A stretch of 64,000 nt of DNA from Marinomonas rhodophyticola (GTDB lineage: Bacteria > Pseudomonadota > Gammaproteobacteria > Pseudomonadales > Marinomonadaceae). A program made the translations under genes and the position numbers. The notes under the pieces were generated by a model. The model was not told the origin of the DNA. It saw only the letters and a list, made by a program, of their open reading frames with translations, and ran no database searches. Numbering within the stretch: position 1 is the stretch's first letter; every line of letters starts with the position of its first letter. Below are positions 9,695 through 19,506 of the stretch, piece by piece. Location of the stretch: contig NZ_JAPEUL010000012.1 in NCBI RefSeq assembly GCF_026113935.1, positions 1 to 64,000 on the forward strand. Direction: 5' to 3'.

Positions 9695-10719
9695 GTAATA
9701 AAGTTGATGATCGTTTAGCCCAGTTAACTCATGCCGCTGAGGCTTCTTTAGTACATTGGAACTTAGAAGGTTCCAAGCTGGATTTAATTAAATACCGTGA
9801 AAATGCAGTTTATAAATTAACGACTGCTGACGGTGAGCGTTACGCATTACGGATCCATCGTCCAGGTTATCATGAATATGCTGCTTTGCTTTCTGAACTG
9901 CAGTGGATGAGCGCATTATCTGAGTTTGGTGTTGCAACACCTGATGTCATTAAGAATATTAATGATGAATTAATGACTAACATTGTTATTCCTGAAACGG
10001 GTGAAGAGGTCTTTGTTGACTTATTTGGTTGGGTCGATGGAGAGCCTATCGGATCTGTCGAAGAAGGGGTGGCAATGACACCAGAGCAAAGTTATGAGAT
10101 TTATCACACCATTGGTGAAATTGCTGCACAGCTTCATAACCAATCATCTACTTGGACTTTACCAGAAGGTTTTAAACGCCACGCTTGGGATCAAGAAGGT
10201 TTAGTGGGTGAAATGCCATTCTGGGGGCGTTTTTGGGAGTTAGAATTACTGACCCCAGAGCAAAAATCTAAGATAGAAGAAGCCAGAGCGAAAGCGATTG
10301 AAGTGCTCCAGAGCATTGAAAAGACGGATCAAAATTACGGTTTGATTCATGCGGATTTCGTTCCCGAAAACTTGATGAAAGAAGGTAATAAAGTTCGTCC
10401 TATTGACTTTGATGACGCTGGTTTTGGCTGGTATATGTTTGAGCTTGCCACGGCTTTGTATTTTATTCAAAAAGAAGCACACTTTGAGGATGCCAAAGCG
10501 GCATTAATAAAGGGCTACCGTTCTAAACGTGACCTTCCTGACAGTGAATTGGCTTTGTTAGATTTGTTTTTAGCGTTACGAAGCTTTACCTATCTGGGTT
10601 GGATTCGCAGTCGACAAGAAACTCAAACCGCAAAAGAGTTAGCCGAATACTTGATTGAAAGAGCGATGAGTCAAGTAAAGCAATTTCTCGCGTGGGCCGA
10701 TAACTATCAAGCTCCATAA
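9691..10719 (+). CDS. aminoglycoside phosphotransferase-family small-molecule kinase
   Basis: The 342-residue protein has the APH/choline-kinase fold. The catalytic loop is GLIHADFVPENLM (about residues 211-223) and the metal-binding segment is PIDFDDAGFGWYMFELA. It resembles hydroxylysine kinase and homoserine kinase II-type proteins rather than antibiotic-resistance enzymes. Its start codon overlaps the stop of the upstream PLP enzyme. The likely role is ATP- or GTP-dependent phosphorylation of an amino alcohol that the upstream enzyme then cleaves. The substrate is not evident from sequence. Confidence 0.8.
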   Translation: MSNKVDDRLAQLTHAAEASLVHWNLEGSKLDLIKYRENAVYKLTTADGERYALRIHRPGYHEYAALLSELQWMSALSEFGVATPDVIKNINDELMTNIVIPETGEEVFVDLFGWVDGEPIGSVEEGVAMTPEQSYEIYHTIGEIAAQLHNQSSTWTLPEGFKRHAWDQEGLVGEMPFWGRFWELELLTPEQKSKIEEARAKAIEVLQSIEKTDQNYGLIHADFVPENLMKEGNKVRPIDFDDAGFGWYMFELATALYFIQKEAHFEDAKAALIKGYRSKRDLPDSELALLDLFLALRSFTYLGWIRSRQETQTAKELAEYLIERAMSQVKQFLAWADNYQAP

Positions 10720-10760
10720 ATTGGTTAAGATGAAAGCGCTTATTAGATAGTGATAATAAA

Positions 10761-10793
10761 AAGATGGGTTGTTATACAAAACAGCCCATTTTT
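10761..10793. terminator. bidirectional intrinsic terminator
   Basis: An inverted repeat (ATGGGTTGTT against AACAGCCCAT) has A runs to the left and T runs to the right. It sits between the convergent kinase gene and the LysR gene and can serve both. Confidence 0.75.
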
Positions 10794-10799
10794 ATGTCA

Positions 10800-11693
10800 T
10801 TACCAGTAAGGTAGCCCTTTTACATGCTGAGACAACGCTTCTGTGAATGCCCTTTGCAGGGGGGTGACTTGTTTGCGGTTGGCGTAAACAGCATAAACGC
10901 CTAAGGTTTTAGGCTTCCATTCAGGCAATAGTTTTACGAGCTTTCCATTTTCTATTAATGGCTGCACTGTTGGGAGTGGTTGTAAGCTTATTCCGTTGCC
11001 TTGTAATGTTGCAGCGAGCAATACTTCTGAAAGATTAGCGCTTATGTTCCCTGTAATAGGAACAGATTCAGGTCCATTTGGCCCATCAAAAACCCAAGCT
11101 GAGCGACCAAAATAAGTGAAAGATAAGCAGTTATGCTGACTTAACGACTGGGCGTCCTGAGGCGTTCCATGTTTAGCCAAATAAGCTGGAGATGCACAGA
11201 TAACAGATCGGCATTCTCCTAATTTTCTGGCGACCACATTGGGAGCTAATTCATTGGTAATTCGAATGGCTAAATCTATGCGTGACTCAATCAAATTCAC
11301 CGATTCATCAGTCGACATTATGTCGATAGATGTGCCGGGCCACGTAGAGACAAAGTCATGGATTACATTCATTAAAAAGCTATCTATTAGTGAATAACTG
11401 GCTGTTATTCTCAGCTGTCCTTTAAGTGTCGGTGTGTTTTTATTACGAATTCCTTCTAGATCTTCAGTCATTGCCAAGAGGTTTTGAGCAATTTCTAATG
11501 TTTCTTCTCCTATGGATGTCAGGCTGAGGCTTCTTGTTGTTCGGTGGAGTAGCCTTATATCCATCCAGCTTTCGAGTTCGGCAAGATATCTTGATACCTT
11601 TGCCCTAGACATATCTAGTCGTTCAGCAGCAGCACTTAAGCTGCCTTGCTCTGCAATGGTCACAAATACATGTAATGCGGTGAGTCTATCCAC
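10800..11693 (-). CDS. LysR-family transcriptional regulator
   Basis: The 297-residue regulator has a standard N-terminal winged helix-turn-helix (LTALHVFVTIAEQGSLSAAAERLDMSR is residues 4-30 in part) and a LysR substrate-binding domain of the CrgA/DsdC-like group. It begins at 11693 and is divergent from the MBL-fold gene at 11830, with about 136 bases between the starts. It therefore probably controls that gene and itself. The inducer is unknown. Confidence 0.88.
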   Translation of the reverse strand: MDRLTALHVFVTIAEQGSLSAAAERLDMSRAKVSRYLAELESWMDIRLLHRTTRSLSLTSIGEETLEIAQNLLAMTEDLEGIRNKNTPTLKGQLRITASYSLIDSFLMNVIHDFVSTWPGTSIDIMSTDESVNLIESRIDLAIRITNELAPNVVARKLGECRSVICASPAYLAKHGTPQDAQSLSQHNCLSFTYFGRSAWVFDGPNGPESVPITGNISANLSEVLLAATLQGNGISLQPLPTVQPLIENGKLVKLLPEWKPKTLGVYAVYANRKQVTPLQRAFTEALSQHVKGLPYW

Positions 11694-11829
11694 GTAAGTA
11701 TCCGTTTATTAGATCGAAAAATGAGACAGTGAAAGTTAATTTATAGGGTATTTAGTCGGAATTCAATCAAATATAGTATCGTTATTCACAAACAGCTTCT
11801 TAAACATTATGAAAAAAGGCAATCGTATT

Positions 11830-12702
11830 ATGACTAAATTCTCTTCGATAATTCTTACCAGTGCGGCATTGGTTGTTGGCTCTGCATCTGCATCCGATTT
11901 GACATTCTCACAATATAATCCGGGGGAAAATGCAATTTTCCCTGTTACCTCTGTGTTGGTAAGTGGTGAGAAAGACGCCATTTTGTTTGATGCACAATTC
12001 AATACACAAGATGGACAGGCTTTGGTTGACATGATCAAAGCAAGCCACAAAAACTTAAGCATGATTTATATCTCTGCTGGAGATCCTGATTACTACTTTG
12101 GCCTTCAGTCTTTAGTTAAAGCGTTTCCAAAAGTCAGGGTGGTTGCCAGCCAAGCGGTAGTTGAACACATTCAAAGTACAAAAGATGCCAAGCTAGAATA
12201 CTGGGGACCTATTATTGGTGATGCTGCGCCAACTAATATTGTAGTGCCTGAAATACTAAATGATACGACATTGATGTTGGACGGTAAGGCCATTGAGATC
12301 AAAGAGATTAACACTCATCAGGCGTATGTGTGGATTCCATCTATCAAGGCTGTATTGGGTGGTGTTTCAGTCACTTCTGGTATGCATGTCTGGACAGCGG
12401 ATACGCAAACGCAAGCTTCTAGACAAGAGTGGACTGAATCCCTTAAAAAAATGGCTGCTTTACAGCCAGATGTGGTTATTCCAGGTCATTATTTGGGTGC
12501 GATGCCTGCAAAAGCGGAAGCGATTTCTTTTACTATTGATTACCTAACAGCCTTTGAAAAAGAATTAACAGCAGTAGAAAAGCTCAAAGCAAACAAGTCT
12601 GATGCCGTAATTAAAGCAATGAAAAAACGTTATCCAGAACTGCCAGGTGAAAGTGATTTGGAGTTGAGTGCAAAGGTGAACACTGGCGAAATGCAGTGGT
12701 AA
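11830..12702 (+). CDS. exported MBL-fold protein with degenerate metal-binding motif
   Basis: The precursor has about 290 residues. A hydrophobic N-terminal signal peptide ends near ASASDL, so the protein is probably periplasmic. The metallo-beta-lactamase fold is recognisable from ILFDAQFN, the SAGDPDYYFG block and VVIPGHYLG. In canonical members the second block reads THxHxDHxxG. Here all three histidines are replaced (A, D, Y) and only the aspartate remains, so metal binding must differ or be lost. I choose the ATG at 11830 (AAAAGG upstream) over the one at 11809. It is divergent from a LysR regulator. No substrate can be assigned. Confidence 0.78.
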   Translation: MTKFSSIILTSAALVVGSASASDLTFSQYNPGENAIFPVTSVLVSGEKDAILFDAQFNTQDGQALVDMIKASHKNLSMIYISAGDPDYYFGLQSLVKAFPKVRVVASQAVVEHIQSTKDAKLEYWGPIIGDAAPTNIVVPEILNDTTLMLDGKAIEIKEINTHQAYVWIPSIKAVLGGVSVTSGMHVWTADTQTQASRQEWTESLKKMAALQPDVVIPGHYLGAMPAKAEAISFTIDYLTAFEKELTAVEKLKANKSDAVIKAMKKRYPELPGESDLELSAKVNTGEMQW

Positions 12703-12713
12703 TTTTGTCATTA

Positions 12714-12750
12714 AATAAGGTTGCTCTATGAACAATAGGGCAACCTTATT
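12714..12750 (+). terminator. intrinsic terminator
   Basis: A long inverted repeat (AATAAGGTTGC against GCAACCTTATT) follows the MBL-fold gene and precedes the acetyltransferase gene. Confidence 0.75.
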
Positions 12751-12782
12751 CTACAAATGTATCCCTCAGATATGAGATCATT

Positions 12783-13409
12783 ATGGTGAATATTGAATAC
12801 AGACCTGCATCTGCAGATGATTTTGATGCTATCGTTGAAATCTTCTTGGCGAACATGAACCTGAGTATTTTCACCACTTCAACGGATAAGGACGCGTTAC
12901 GTAATTTGGCGGTTATTTTTTTAGCGAATGATTTTCGTAATGCAAGCTATATGCAAGTCGCTGAATGTAAGGGGGAAATATGTGGTGTGCTTATAGGTAT
13001 TACTCGAACGTTATCTACGAAAGCGTTAGTTTTTGATTCCAAGCCTTTGGTTAAACAGGCGAAAGCTAATTTACGTAGTTTTGAGGAGGGCGTTAAAGTA
13101 CTGTCTGATTTAGCCAAAAATAAAAGCCCAATATCGTTCACAAACAACAGTGCTATATCTGATTGTGACAGTGAGTTGGTATTCTTTAGTACCAATGCAA
13201 AATATCGACGTCATAAAATTGGCTCTACTTTAATGACGAGGTTTGAGACATTTTTGAAAGAGTGCAATGCAAAAAAATATTTTCTTTATTCTGATAGTCT
13301 TTGTACATATCAGTTCTACGATAATAATGGTTTTCAGCGAGTAGAGAAAAAGCAAAATACCTTTAATCCAAAGGTTGAAAACTACACCTATGTTAAAAAA
13401 ATTATTTAA
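12783..13409 (+). CDS. GNAT-family N-acetyltransferase
   Basis: The protein has 208 residues. The acetyl-CoA-binding region is VFFSTNAKYRRHKIGSTLM, a Q/RxxGxG/A variant, and the C-terminal YQFYDNNGFQ is typical of GNAT folds. The N-terminal third begins IEYRPASADDFDAIVEIF. The substrate is unknown. The gene stands alone. Its last codons form the left arm of a long perfect hairpin (13385-13426). Confidence 0.75.
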   Translation: MVNIEYRPASADDFDAIVEIFLANMNLSIFTTSTDKDALRNLAVIFLANDFRNASYMQVAECKGEICGVLIGITRTLSTKALVFDSKPLVKQAKANLRSFEEGVKVLSDLAKNKSPISFTNNSAISDCDSELVFFSTNAKYRRHKIGSTLMTRFETFLKECNAKKYFLYSDSLCTYQFYDNNGFQRVEKKQNTFNPKVENYTYVKKII

Positions 13410-13426
13410 TTTTTTTAACATAGGTG
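13385..13426. terminator. long perfect hairpin between convergent genes
   Basis: CACCTATGTTAAAAAAATTA pairs with its reverse complement across a three-base loop, giving a stem of about 19-20 pairs. The left arm overlaps the stop codon of the acetyltransferase. It is probably a bidirectional terminator with the facing AraC gene. Confidence 0.7.
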
Positions 13427-13477
13427 ACTGTAATAAATGGTTGGTTTTTAATAAGTATTAAGGTTGTTTGATTTTTA

Positions 13478-14440
13478 CTATGTTAAATGTAGCTTGCGGT
13501 ATTCTTTTGAGAACCATCCCTGTAAAAATTTTAAACGCTCTTGAAAAGTGAGCTTGATTAGAAAATCCACATTGATAAGCAATTTCTGAAATGTTCGAAT
13601 AGTTTTTTTCTGATGATGAGAGTAATTGCGCTGCTCGTTCTAGTCGTTTCAAAATGATATATTGCTTAGGTGATGTATTTTCCTGGGCAAATATTCGTGT
13701 GAGATGACGCGAAGAAAGTTCACAAGTCATTGCTATCTCTTCACAACTTAAATCTGGATTATGTAAGTTTTCAAAAATATAATGCTTAGCAGCGATTAAA
13801 TAGCTTAAACCAAGGGTGTCGCTATTATTAAAGTTTTCAGATAGTATACTTCCTAATAGATCAATGATTTCGTGTTTAAATGTTTCAGCCTTATTTTGGT
13901 TCGGGTCCTCTAGATATTGCATTCCGATATGATAAAGCGTTTTAATTAGAAAACGATTTCTTTTAGTATCGTTTTTTATTATTTTAGGGGTGTCTAGATT
14001 TATTGTCTTCTTGAACAATAAATGATGTCTTTCATAGGGTATGTCAAAGGTTAATTGTTTCATGTTGGATGAAAAGCCAAAAAGGTAAGGCTTATCTGTT
14101 CTATAAATGATGAGATCATTTATATCGGGTTTGAAACATTCTTTACCTTGATAAAAAAAGTATGGCTACTTAACCCGAGTGAGAAAAATATAGACTCCTT
14201 TGGTAAATCTTTAACAATATGAATGTTTCTTTCGACAACATGTTCATTGGCACGTATAAAAGCTATACCAAAATTATCTATGTGGATGTTCTTTCCCGAG
14301 GCAATAAATCCTTCATCTGAAAAAGTGGAACAGCGTAAACCGATCAACTGCTTACCGTTATAGTTTTCCCAGAATTGGCAGCGCTGTTCGGGAGGAGTTA
14401 AACTTGTACTAATTGAATCAATTCTTACTGATGTGGTCAT
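13478..14440 (-). CDS. AraC-family transcriptional regulator (frame-broken)
   Basis: The N-terminal part resembles an AraC_binding_2-type sensor, and the C-terminal part has two AraC helix-turn-helix motifs (LSCEEIAMTCELSSRHLTRIF and ISEIAYQCGFSNQAHFSRAF in part). Two breaks disturb it. One T is missing from the T tract (A7 on the plus strand, 14153-14159), and one base is surplus near 13509-13513. Correcting both gives a continuous protein ending SKEYRKLHLT at 13480. It is divergent from the cupin/MFS/dehydrogenase operon, whose upstream region holds a strong direct repeat (14611-14652), so it is very likely the activator of that operon. Confidence 0.82.
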
Positions 14441-14610
14441 TATTCTTATTACTCCCAGTAATTAGGACTCTCTACATTTTAATGATAATTATTATCTTTT
14501 ATTCCTTTGGTCTTTTGATTTCCAGTCTTGGTGACTAAAGATATCCTATTTTTAATACTACATAAATAGCGGATTGACACATTCGGATTGCCTGATGTTT
14601 GTCCGTTTTG

Positions 14611-14652
14611 ATCAAAAAATATGGCAGATAGTATCAAACTCATATGGCAAAT
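14611..14652 (+). promoter_or_regulatory. AraC-type direct-repeat operator
   Basis: Two near-identical half-sites (ATCAAA followed by ATATGGCAnAT) occupy 14611-14629 and 14633-14652. They are offset by 22-23 bases, two helical turns, as AraC-family dimers require. The site is about 55-95 bases upstream of the cupin start codon and probably binds the divergent AraC regulator. Confidence 0.65.
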
Positions 14653-14704
14653 CTTTCTTAGAATTTCTACGTTGAAACAACAATAATAAGATTAGGAGAA
14701 TGTT

Positions 14705-15238
14705 ATGCCTGAGTTAGCGAAAAACGAATTTTGGAAGGGGCTAAAACCAATTGAAAACTGCCTTATGCCAGATTCGAAACCAGAAGTCTATTTGCCTGAT
14801 GTTGCCACTGACGATTTAAAAATGTACGTCCCTTTTACTGAGACGGTATCATCGCGCCCGTTATGGATCTCCCCTAGTGAGAATCGTTGGTGCGACATCC
14901 TTATGTCGACCAGTGCAGGATTGGTTAATCGTCATTATCATCCCCATGAGGTATTTGCCTATACCATATCTGGAAAATGGGGATATCTAGAACATGACTG
15001 GACTGCCACTGCTGGCGATTTTGTCTATGAAACCCCAGGAGAAGGACATACTTTGGTGGCCTATGAGCATGACGAGCCTATGAAAGTATTTTTTATCGTT
15101 AAAGGGCCATTAATTTGGCTAAATGACGACGGTAAACCCGATGGCTATTTTGATGTGCATGACTACATTGCTATGTGTCGAAAACACTATGAAGAAATAG
15201 GCTTAGGTGCTTCTTACGTGGATAATTTATTCCGTTAA
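14705..15238 (+). CDS. cupin dioxygenase, 2,4'-dihydroxyacetophenone dioxygenase-like
   Basis: The 177-residue single-domain cupin has histidine metal ligands in HYHPHEVFAYTISGKWGY and EGHTLVAYEHDE. The overall sequence resembles proteins named 2,4'-dihydroxyacetophenone dioxygenase, which cleave a carbon-carbon bond next to a carbonyl using Fe(II) and O2. A good AGGAG site precedes the ATG. It is the first gene of an operon with an MFS transporter and a butanediol dehydrogenase-like enzyme. The substrate is therefore likely a hydroxyketone or diketone, but this is inference. Confidence 0.75.
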   Translation: MPELAKNEFWKGLKPIENCLMPDSKPEVYLPDVATDDLKMYVPFTETVSSRPLWISPSENRWCDILMSTSAGLVNRHYHPHEVFAYTISGKWGYLEHDWTATAGDFVYETPGEGHTLVAYEHDEPMKVFFIVKGPLIWLNDDGKPDGYFDVHDYIAMCRKHYEEIGLGASYVDNLFR

Positions 15239-15317
15239 GACTCTACAACACACTTACTCCATAAAATTAAAATAATATGCGGTAGCAATTAACATTGATG
15301 CCGCAAGGAGCATTATT

Positions 15318-16564
15318 ATGAATGGTCAGCATTCAGTTAAATACGAAAACACTTTATTGTGTATTCTTTTTTAGCATTCGGCTTTGTTTTTTTTGATCGT
15401 TTAGCAATCTCTTTTTTATTTCCTTTCATGCAAGAGGAAATGAATCTCACTAATACCGATTTAGGTCTGTTATCGTCAGTTCTAGCATTAGCTTGGGCAC
15501 TTTCAGGTGCTGTTGTTGGGGCTTATTCAGACCGAAAAGGAATTAGAAAGCCTATATTATTAGTCGCTATCATACTATTTTCTTTATGTTCTGCGATATC
15601 TGGTTTGGTTACCACATTTCTCACCTTGCTGGTGTTCCGCTTAATTATGGGATTGGCAGAAGGGCCAATTTTACCATTATCACAATACCTCATGGCAGAA
15701 GCATCAAGTCCTAAACGTAGAGGCTTCAATATGGGAATCCTACAAGGATCTGCTGCAGGTTTACTTGGTGCTGTTGTTGCACCAGTGGTATTGGTGGGTT
15801 TGGCCGAATATTACGGTTGGCGTCATGCGTTTGTTTTATCCTTGATTCCTGGTTTGATTATTGCCTTTCTCGTCTGGCGTTTTGTAAAACCAGATGATGC
15901 GGTAACAAGTGAACGCAAACACATACAGAAGGAAAAAGTTTCTTTCATAGACCTTTTAAAATATAGAAATATATTGGTATGTGCGCTGATTTCTTGTGCT
16001 TATCTTAGTTGGTTTGTCGTACTCGTCTCATTTACGCCCACCTTTTTAGTAAAACAACGCTTATTGGAGCCAAGCAACATGGCCACAGTGATGAGTTGTC
16101 TTGGTATCGCGTGGGTATTTTGGGGGGCTGTGGTTCCTGCTATTTCAGATCGGATAGGTCGTAAAGTTACGATTATTGTATTCTCTTTGGTTGCAGCATG
16201 TTGCCCAATTGTCCTTATGTTTGCACAGGGCACGCTGTTGCTAAGCTCTTTAGTCATACTCACCTATACAGGATTGGGGTGTTTTACTCTTTTTATGGCG
16301 ACCATTCCAGCAGAGACAGTGCCTAAGGCTCAACTAGCGACCGCTTTAGGCTTGATTATGGGGTTTGGTGAATTGGTCGGTGGTTTTGCTGCTCCGATGT
16401 TAGCGGGTTTAGCAGCAGACCATTATGGCTTATCAGCCATTATGTGGATTAGTTTTTTTGCAGCACTTACCGCAGCCTTCTTCGCAATTTTCTTAAAAGA
16501 AACCGCACCAATTATTGTTAATAAAACGGCAGTGTTGTCTAGCAATAATTTAGGAGGAATATAA
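15318..16564 (+). CDS. MFS transporter (frame-broken near the start)
   Basis: This is a 12-helix major facilitator. The MFS motif A GAYSDRKGIRKP lies near residue 70, with repeats such as SDRIGRKV in the second half. The ATG at 15318 has an AGGAG site. A T is missing from the run 15367-15372, which creates an early TAG. Restoring it gives an N-terminus that closely matches the paralogue at 20644-21867 (GFGFVFFDRLA). It probably imports the substrate handled by the flanking cupin and dehydrogenase. The stop codon overlaps the start of the next gene. Confidence 0.85.
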
Positions 16565-17622
16565 TGCAAGCACTTCGATGGCATAATGCCAAAAACATTA
16601 AGGTTGAATCTGTTGAGCTTTCACCAATAAAGCCCGATGAGGTTGAAGTTAGCGTAGCGTATTGTGGTATTTGTGGGAGTGATTTACATGAATACATCGA
16701 TGGACCGCATGCAATACCGGTAAACAGTTGCCATCCCATTAGTGGGGCTTATGCCCCCATTACCCTTGGACACGAATTCTGTGGCACTGTCTCGCAAGTA
16801 GGCGCTGAGGTTGTTGGTATCAACGTTGGTGATCGTGTTGCTGTAGAGCCAGAATATCGTTGTGGTCATTGTCAGTATTGTAAAAAAGGGCAATATAACC
16901 TTTGTGAGTCTATGGGATTCATTGGATTGATGGGCAATGGTGGCTTTGCTAGTAAAGTTAATGTACCAAGTTATATGCTGCATTTGCTTCCTAATAATGT
17001 GTCTTTTGAGCAAGCTGGAGTATTAGAACCTGCGGCGGTTGCACTACATGCAATTAACCAATCGTCACTACAGGTAGGGCAAAGCTGTATTGTTTATGGG
17101 TTAGGGCCAATTGGTTTATTAATTATTATTTTGGCTAAGTTAAAAGGGATAGAGAATATATGTGCAGTTGATATGAGCGAAGAACGTCGCTCTTTTGCTA
17201 AAAAGTTGGGAGCGACGGCAACATTTGACGCAAAGAAAAGCGACGTTATGTCCGATATCGAAATGTACATGCCTTCGGGTTATGATGTGGCCTTTGAGGC
17301 TGTTGGACATCAAGCAACCTTAACAAATTCGATTCATTCGGTGAAAAAAGGAGGCGAAGTTATTTTGGTTGGCTTGATGGGAGATGTCACTATCAATGCT
17401 TTCTATCTCGTTAACAATGAAATAAAGCTAATTAGTAGTGTAGGCTATAGAAATGTCTATCCTGAATTGATCCAGTATATATCACAAGGAACACTTGATA
17501 TTGCTCAGATAGTTACTAAAAAAGTATTATTGGATAATGTTGTTGAAGAGGGCTTTGAATCGTTAATTAAAGATAAAAGCCAAATTAAAGTATTAGTGAG
17601 TCCGGCTGAATTCATTAGCTAG
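16564..17622 (+). CDS. zinc-dependent medium-chain alcohol dehydrogenase, 2,3-butanediol dehydrogenase-like
   Basis: The 352-residue MDR enzyme has the catalytic zinc motif CGICGSDLHEY and GHEFCG, a structural zinc cluster CGHCQYCKKGQYNLC, and a Rossmann segment YGLGPIGLL. The long insert with CHPISGAYAPITLGHE is typical of (R,R)-butanediol dehydrogenases. It reversibly oxidises a vicinal diol or acetoin-like hydroxyketone with NAD. It directly follows the transporter with a one-base overlap and ends the operon. Confidence 0.82.
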   Translation: MQALRWHNAKNIKVESVELSPIKPDEVEVSVAYCGICGSDLHEYIDGPHAIPVNSCHPISGAYAPITLGHEFCGTVSQVGAEVVGINVGDRVAVEPEYRCGHCQYCKKGQYNLCESMGFIGLMGNGGFASKVNVPSYMLHLLPNNVSFEQAGVLEPAAVALHAINQSSLQVGQSCIVYGLGPIGLLIIILAKLKGIENICAVDMSEERRSFAKKLGATATFDAKKSDVMSDIEMYMPSGYDVAFEAVGHQATLTNSIHSVKKGGEVILVGLMGDVTINAFYLVNNEIKLISSVGYRNVYPELIQYISQGTLDIAQIVTKKVLLDNVVEEGFESLIKDKSQIKVLVSPAEFIS

Positions 17623-17645
17623 TATCTTATTACATAAGATAAAAA

Positions 17646-17673
17646 AGTACTCTGAAGCATCATACAGAGTACT
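17646..17673 (+). terminator. intrinsic terminator
   Basis: AGTACTCTG pairs with CAGAGTACT. The hairpin lies 24 bases after the dehydrogenase stop and ends the cupin/MFS/dehydrogenase operon. Apart from this and the hairpin at 17926-17964, I see nothing coding in the 350-base gap to gabD. Confidence 0.7.
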
Positions 17674-17925
17674 AAAGAGAGTAGAATAAATGTAAAGTGA
17701 TCTGTTGTGTTGAAAAGACAGATATACTTGGAATTGCTGTGATAATTCTGAATAAAATTATCCGTAGTCTTGTCTTTATCCATCACATTTAATGTATTAA
17801 CAAACAGTATTAGGTTTTTATTTGAGCGTCTCAACCCAGTTAATGCAAAGCATGTACTGGGTTAAAAGCGGATATGTAAGGCCTATTAATGTGTCTACTG
17901 ATCAAATGTCATCATGAACGTTATA

Positions 17926-17964
17926 GACACCTAAGGTACTTTGATAAGAAGTGCCTTAGGTGTC
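17926..17964 (-). terminator. hairpin downstream of gabD
   Basis: GACACCTAAGG and CCTTAGGTGTC form an 11-base stem just beyond the restored gabD stop codon. There is no long T tract, so it may act as a terminator or an RNA-stabilising end. Confidence 0.6.
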
Positions 17965-17974
17965 GCTTTACATG

Positions 17975-19416
17975 CTAAGCAATGGAACTACAGATGTATT
18001 TCATCTCTAAATAGTCTTCGATTCCATACTTAGAGCCTCACGACCTAGCCCCGATTGCTTAACCCCACCAAAAGGCGCGACTTCATTGGAGATTAAGCCT
18101 GTATTGTGACCCACCATGCCATATTCCAAGGCTTCGGATACACGAATCATGCGAGCATGATCACGAGTAAAGAAGTACGCGGCTAGGCCAAAGATGGTGT
18201 CATTCGCCATTGCGATAGCTTCTTCTTCCGTATCGAATGGGAAAAGAGGAGCTAAAGGGCCAAAGGTTTCTTCTTGAGCAACATTCATTTCAGGTGTAAC
18301 GCCCGTTAGAATAGCGGGTGTGATAAATAATCCACCTAAACGATCACCACCATGTACTAACGTCGCGCCTTTACTAACGGCATCTTTGATGTGTTCTTCT
18401 ACTTTCAAAATGGCCTTTTCTTCGATCATAGGGCCAATGTCTGTGCCTGCTTCAGCGCCATTACCTACTTTTAGAGCTTTGACTTTTTCAGTTAGTTTGG
18501 CGGCAAAGGCGTCATAAATACCACGTTGCACTAGGATTCGGTTTGCACACACACAAGTTTGCCCAGCATTGCGGTATTTGGAGGCCATGGCACCTTCAAC
18601 GGCTTTGTCCAAATCGGCATCATCAAAGACGATGAATGGCGCGTTGCCGCCCAATTCAAGAGAGACTTTTTTGATGGTGTCTGCACATTGCGCCATTAAC
18701 AAACGACCTACTTCTGTGGAACCCGTGAAAGACAGTTTGCTCACCACATGGCTATCAGTTAGCACTTTACCAATTTTACTGGCTGAACCTGTCACTACTT
18801 GGAATACACCAGCAGGGATGCCAGCGCGTTGAGCAAGCTCTGCAATGGCTAAAGCCGTCAGGGGCGTTAAATCAGCAGGGCGCACAATCATTGAACAACC
18901 TGCTGCTAAAGCTGGAGCGGCTTTGCGAGTGATCATAGCGGCAGGAAAATTCCAAGGCGTAATCGCTGCTGTTACACCGATAGGTTGACGAATAACCGTA
19001 AGTCGTTGATCAGCACGCGGTGCAGGAATCGTATCACCGTAAATGCGCTTCGCTTCTTCGGCAAACCATTCAATAAAAGAAGCGGCATACGCAATTTCGC
19101 CTTTTGCTTCCGCCAGCGGTTTACCTTGCTCAGATGTCATGAGCAGAGCTAAGTCGTCTGTGTTTTCAAGTATTAGTTCAAACCAACGACGTAAAATAGC
19201 AGAGCGTTCTTTAGCCGCTAAGGCTGCCCATTTTTTTTGGGCGATTTTAGAGGCTTCGATCACCGCAGGGATTTCTTCAGGAGAAAGGTGAGGAATCTCG
19301 ACAATAGTTTCGCCTGTTGCAGGATTGGTAACAGGATGGGTGGTTTTGGCTTTTGCTTCAACCCACTCGCCATTGACAAAACAACGAGACTTGAGAAGGG
19401 ACATATCCTTTAACAT
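17975..19416 (-). CDS. gabD: NAD(P)-dependent succinate-semialdehyde dehydrogenase (frame-broken near the 3' end)
   Basis: The aldehyde dehydrogenase has the catalytic Glu in SLELGGNAPF and the catalytic Cys in RNAGQTCVCANR, with the GabD-type ITPWNFPAAMITRK and FGGVKQSGLGRE blocks. It oxidises succinate semialdehyde, the end product of the HpaI aldolase step, to succinate. The ATG at 19416 has an AGGTG site. The C-terminus is garbled by one missing C at 18036-18037. Restoring it gives the normal ending GSKYGIEDYLEMKYICS and a stop at 17975. An HpaR-type palindrome lies upstream (19507-19520), which ties it to the hpa regulon. Confidence 0.92.
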
Positions 19417-19506
19417 GAGTATCACCTATTTGTTGGTAAATAAAGTAAGCTATTTTTGTACTAATCACATCTCTATTATCAAATCTTCATCGATCAAAGT
19501 AAATAG

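Noticed and set aside
9691..10719. Aminoglycoside resistance gene
   Set aside because: The APH fold is shared with metabolic kinases, and coupling to a PLP enzyme points to metabolism.
13385..13426. Insertion-sequence end or attachment site
   Set aside because: The long palindrome stands alone between convergent genes with no transposase or target duplication; a terminator explains it better.
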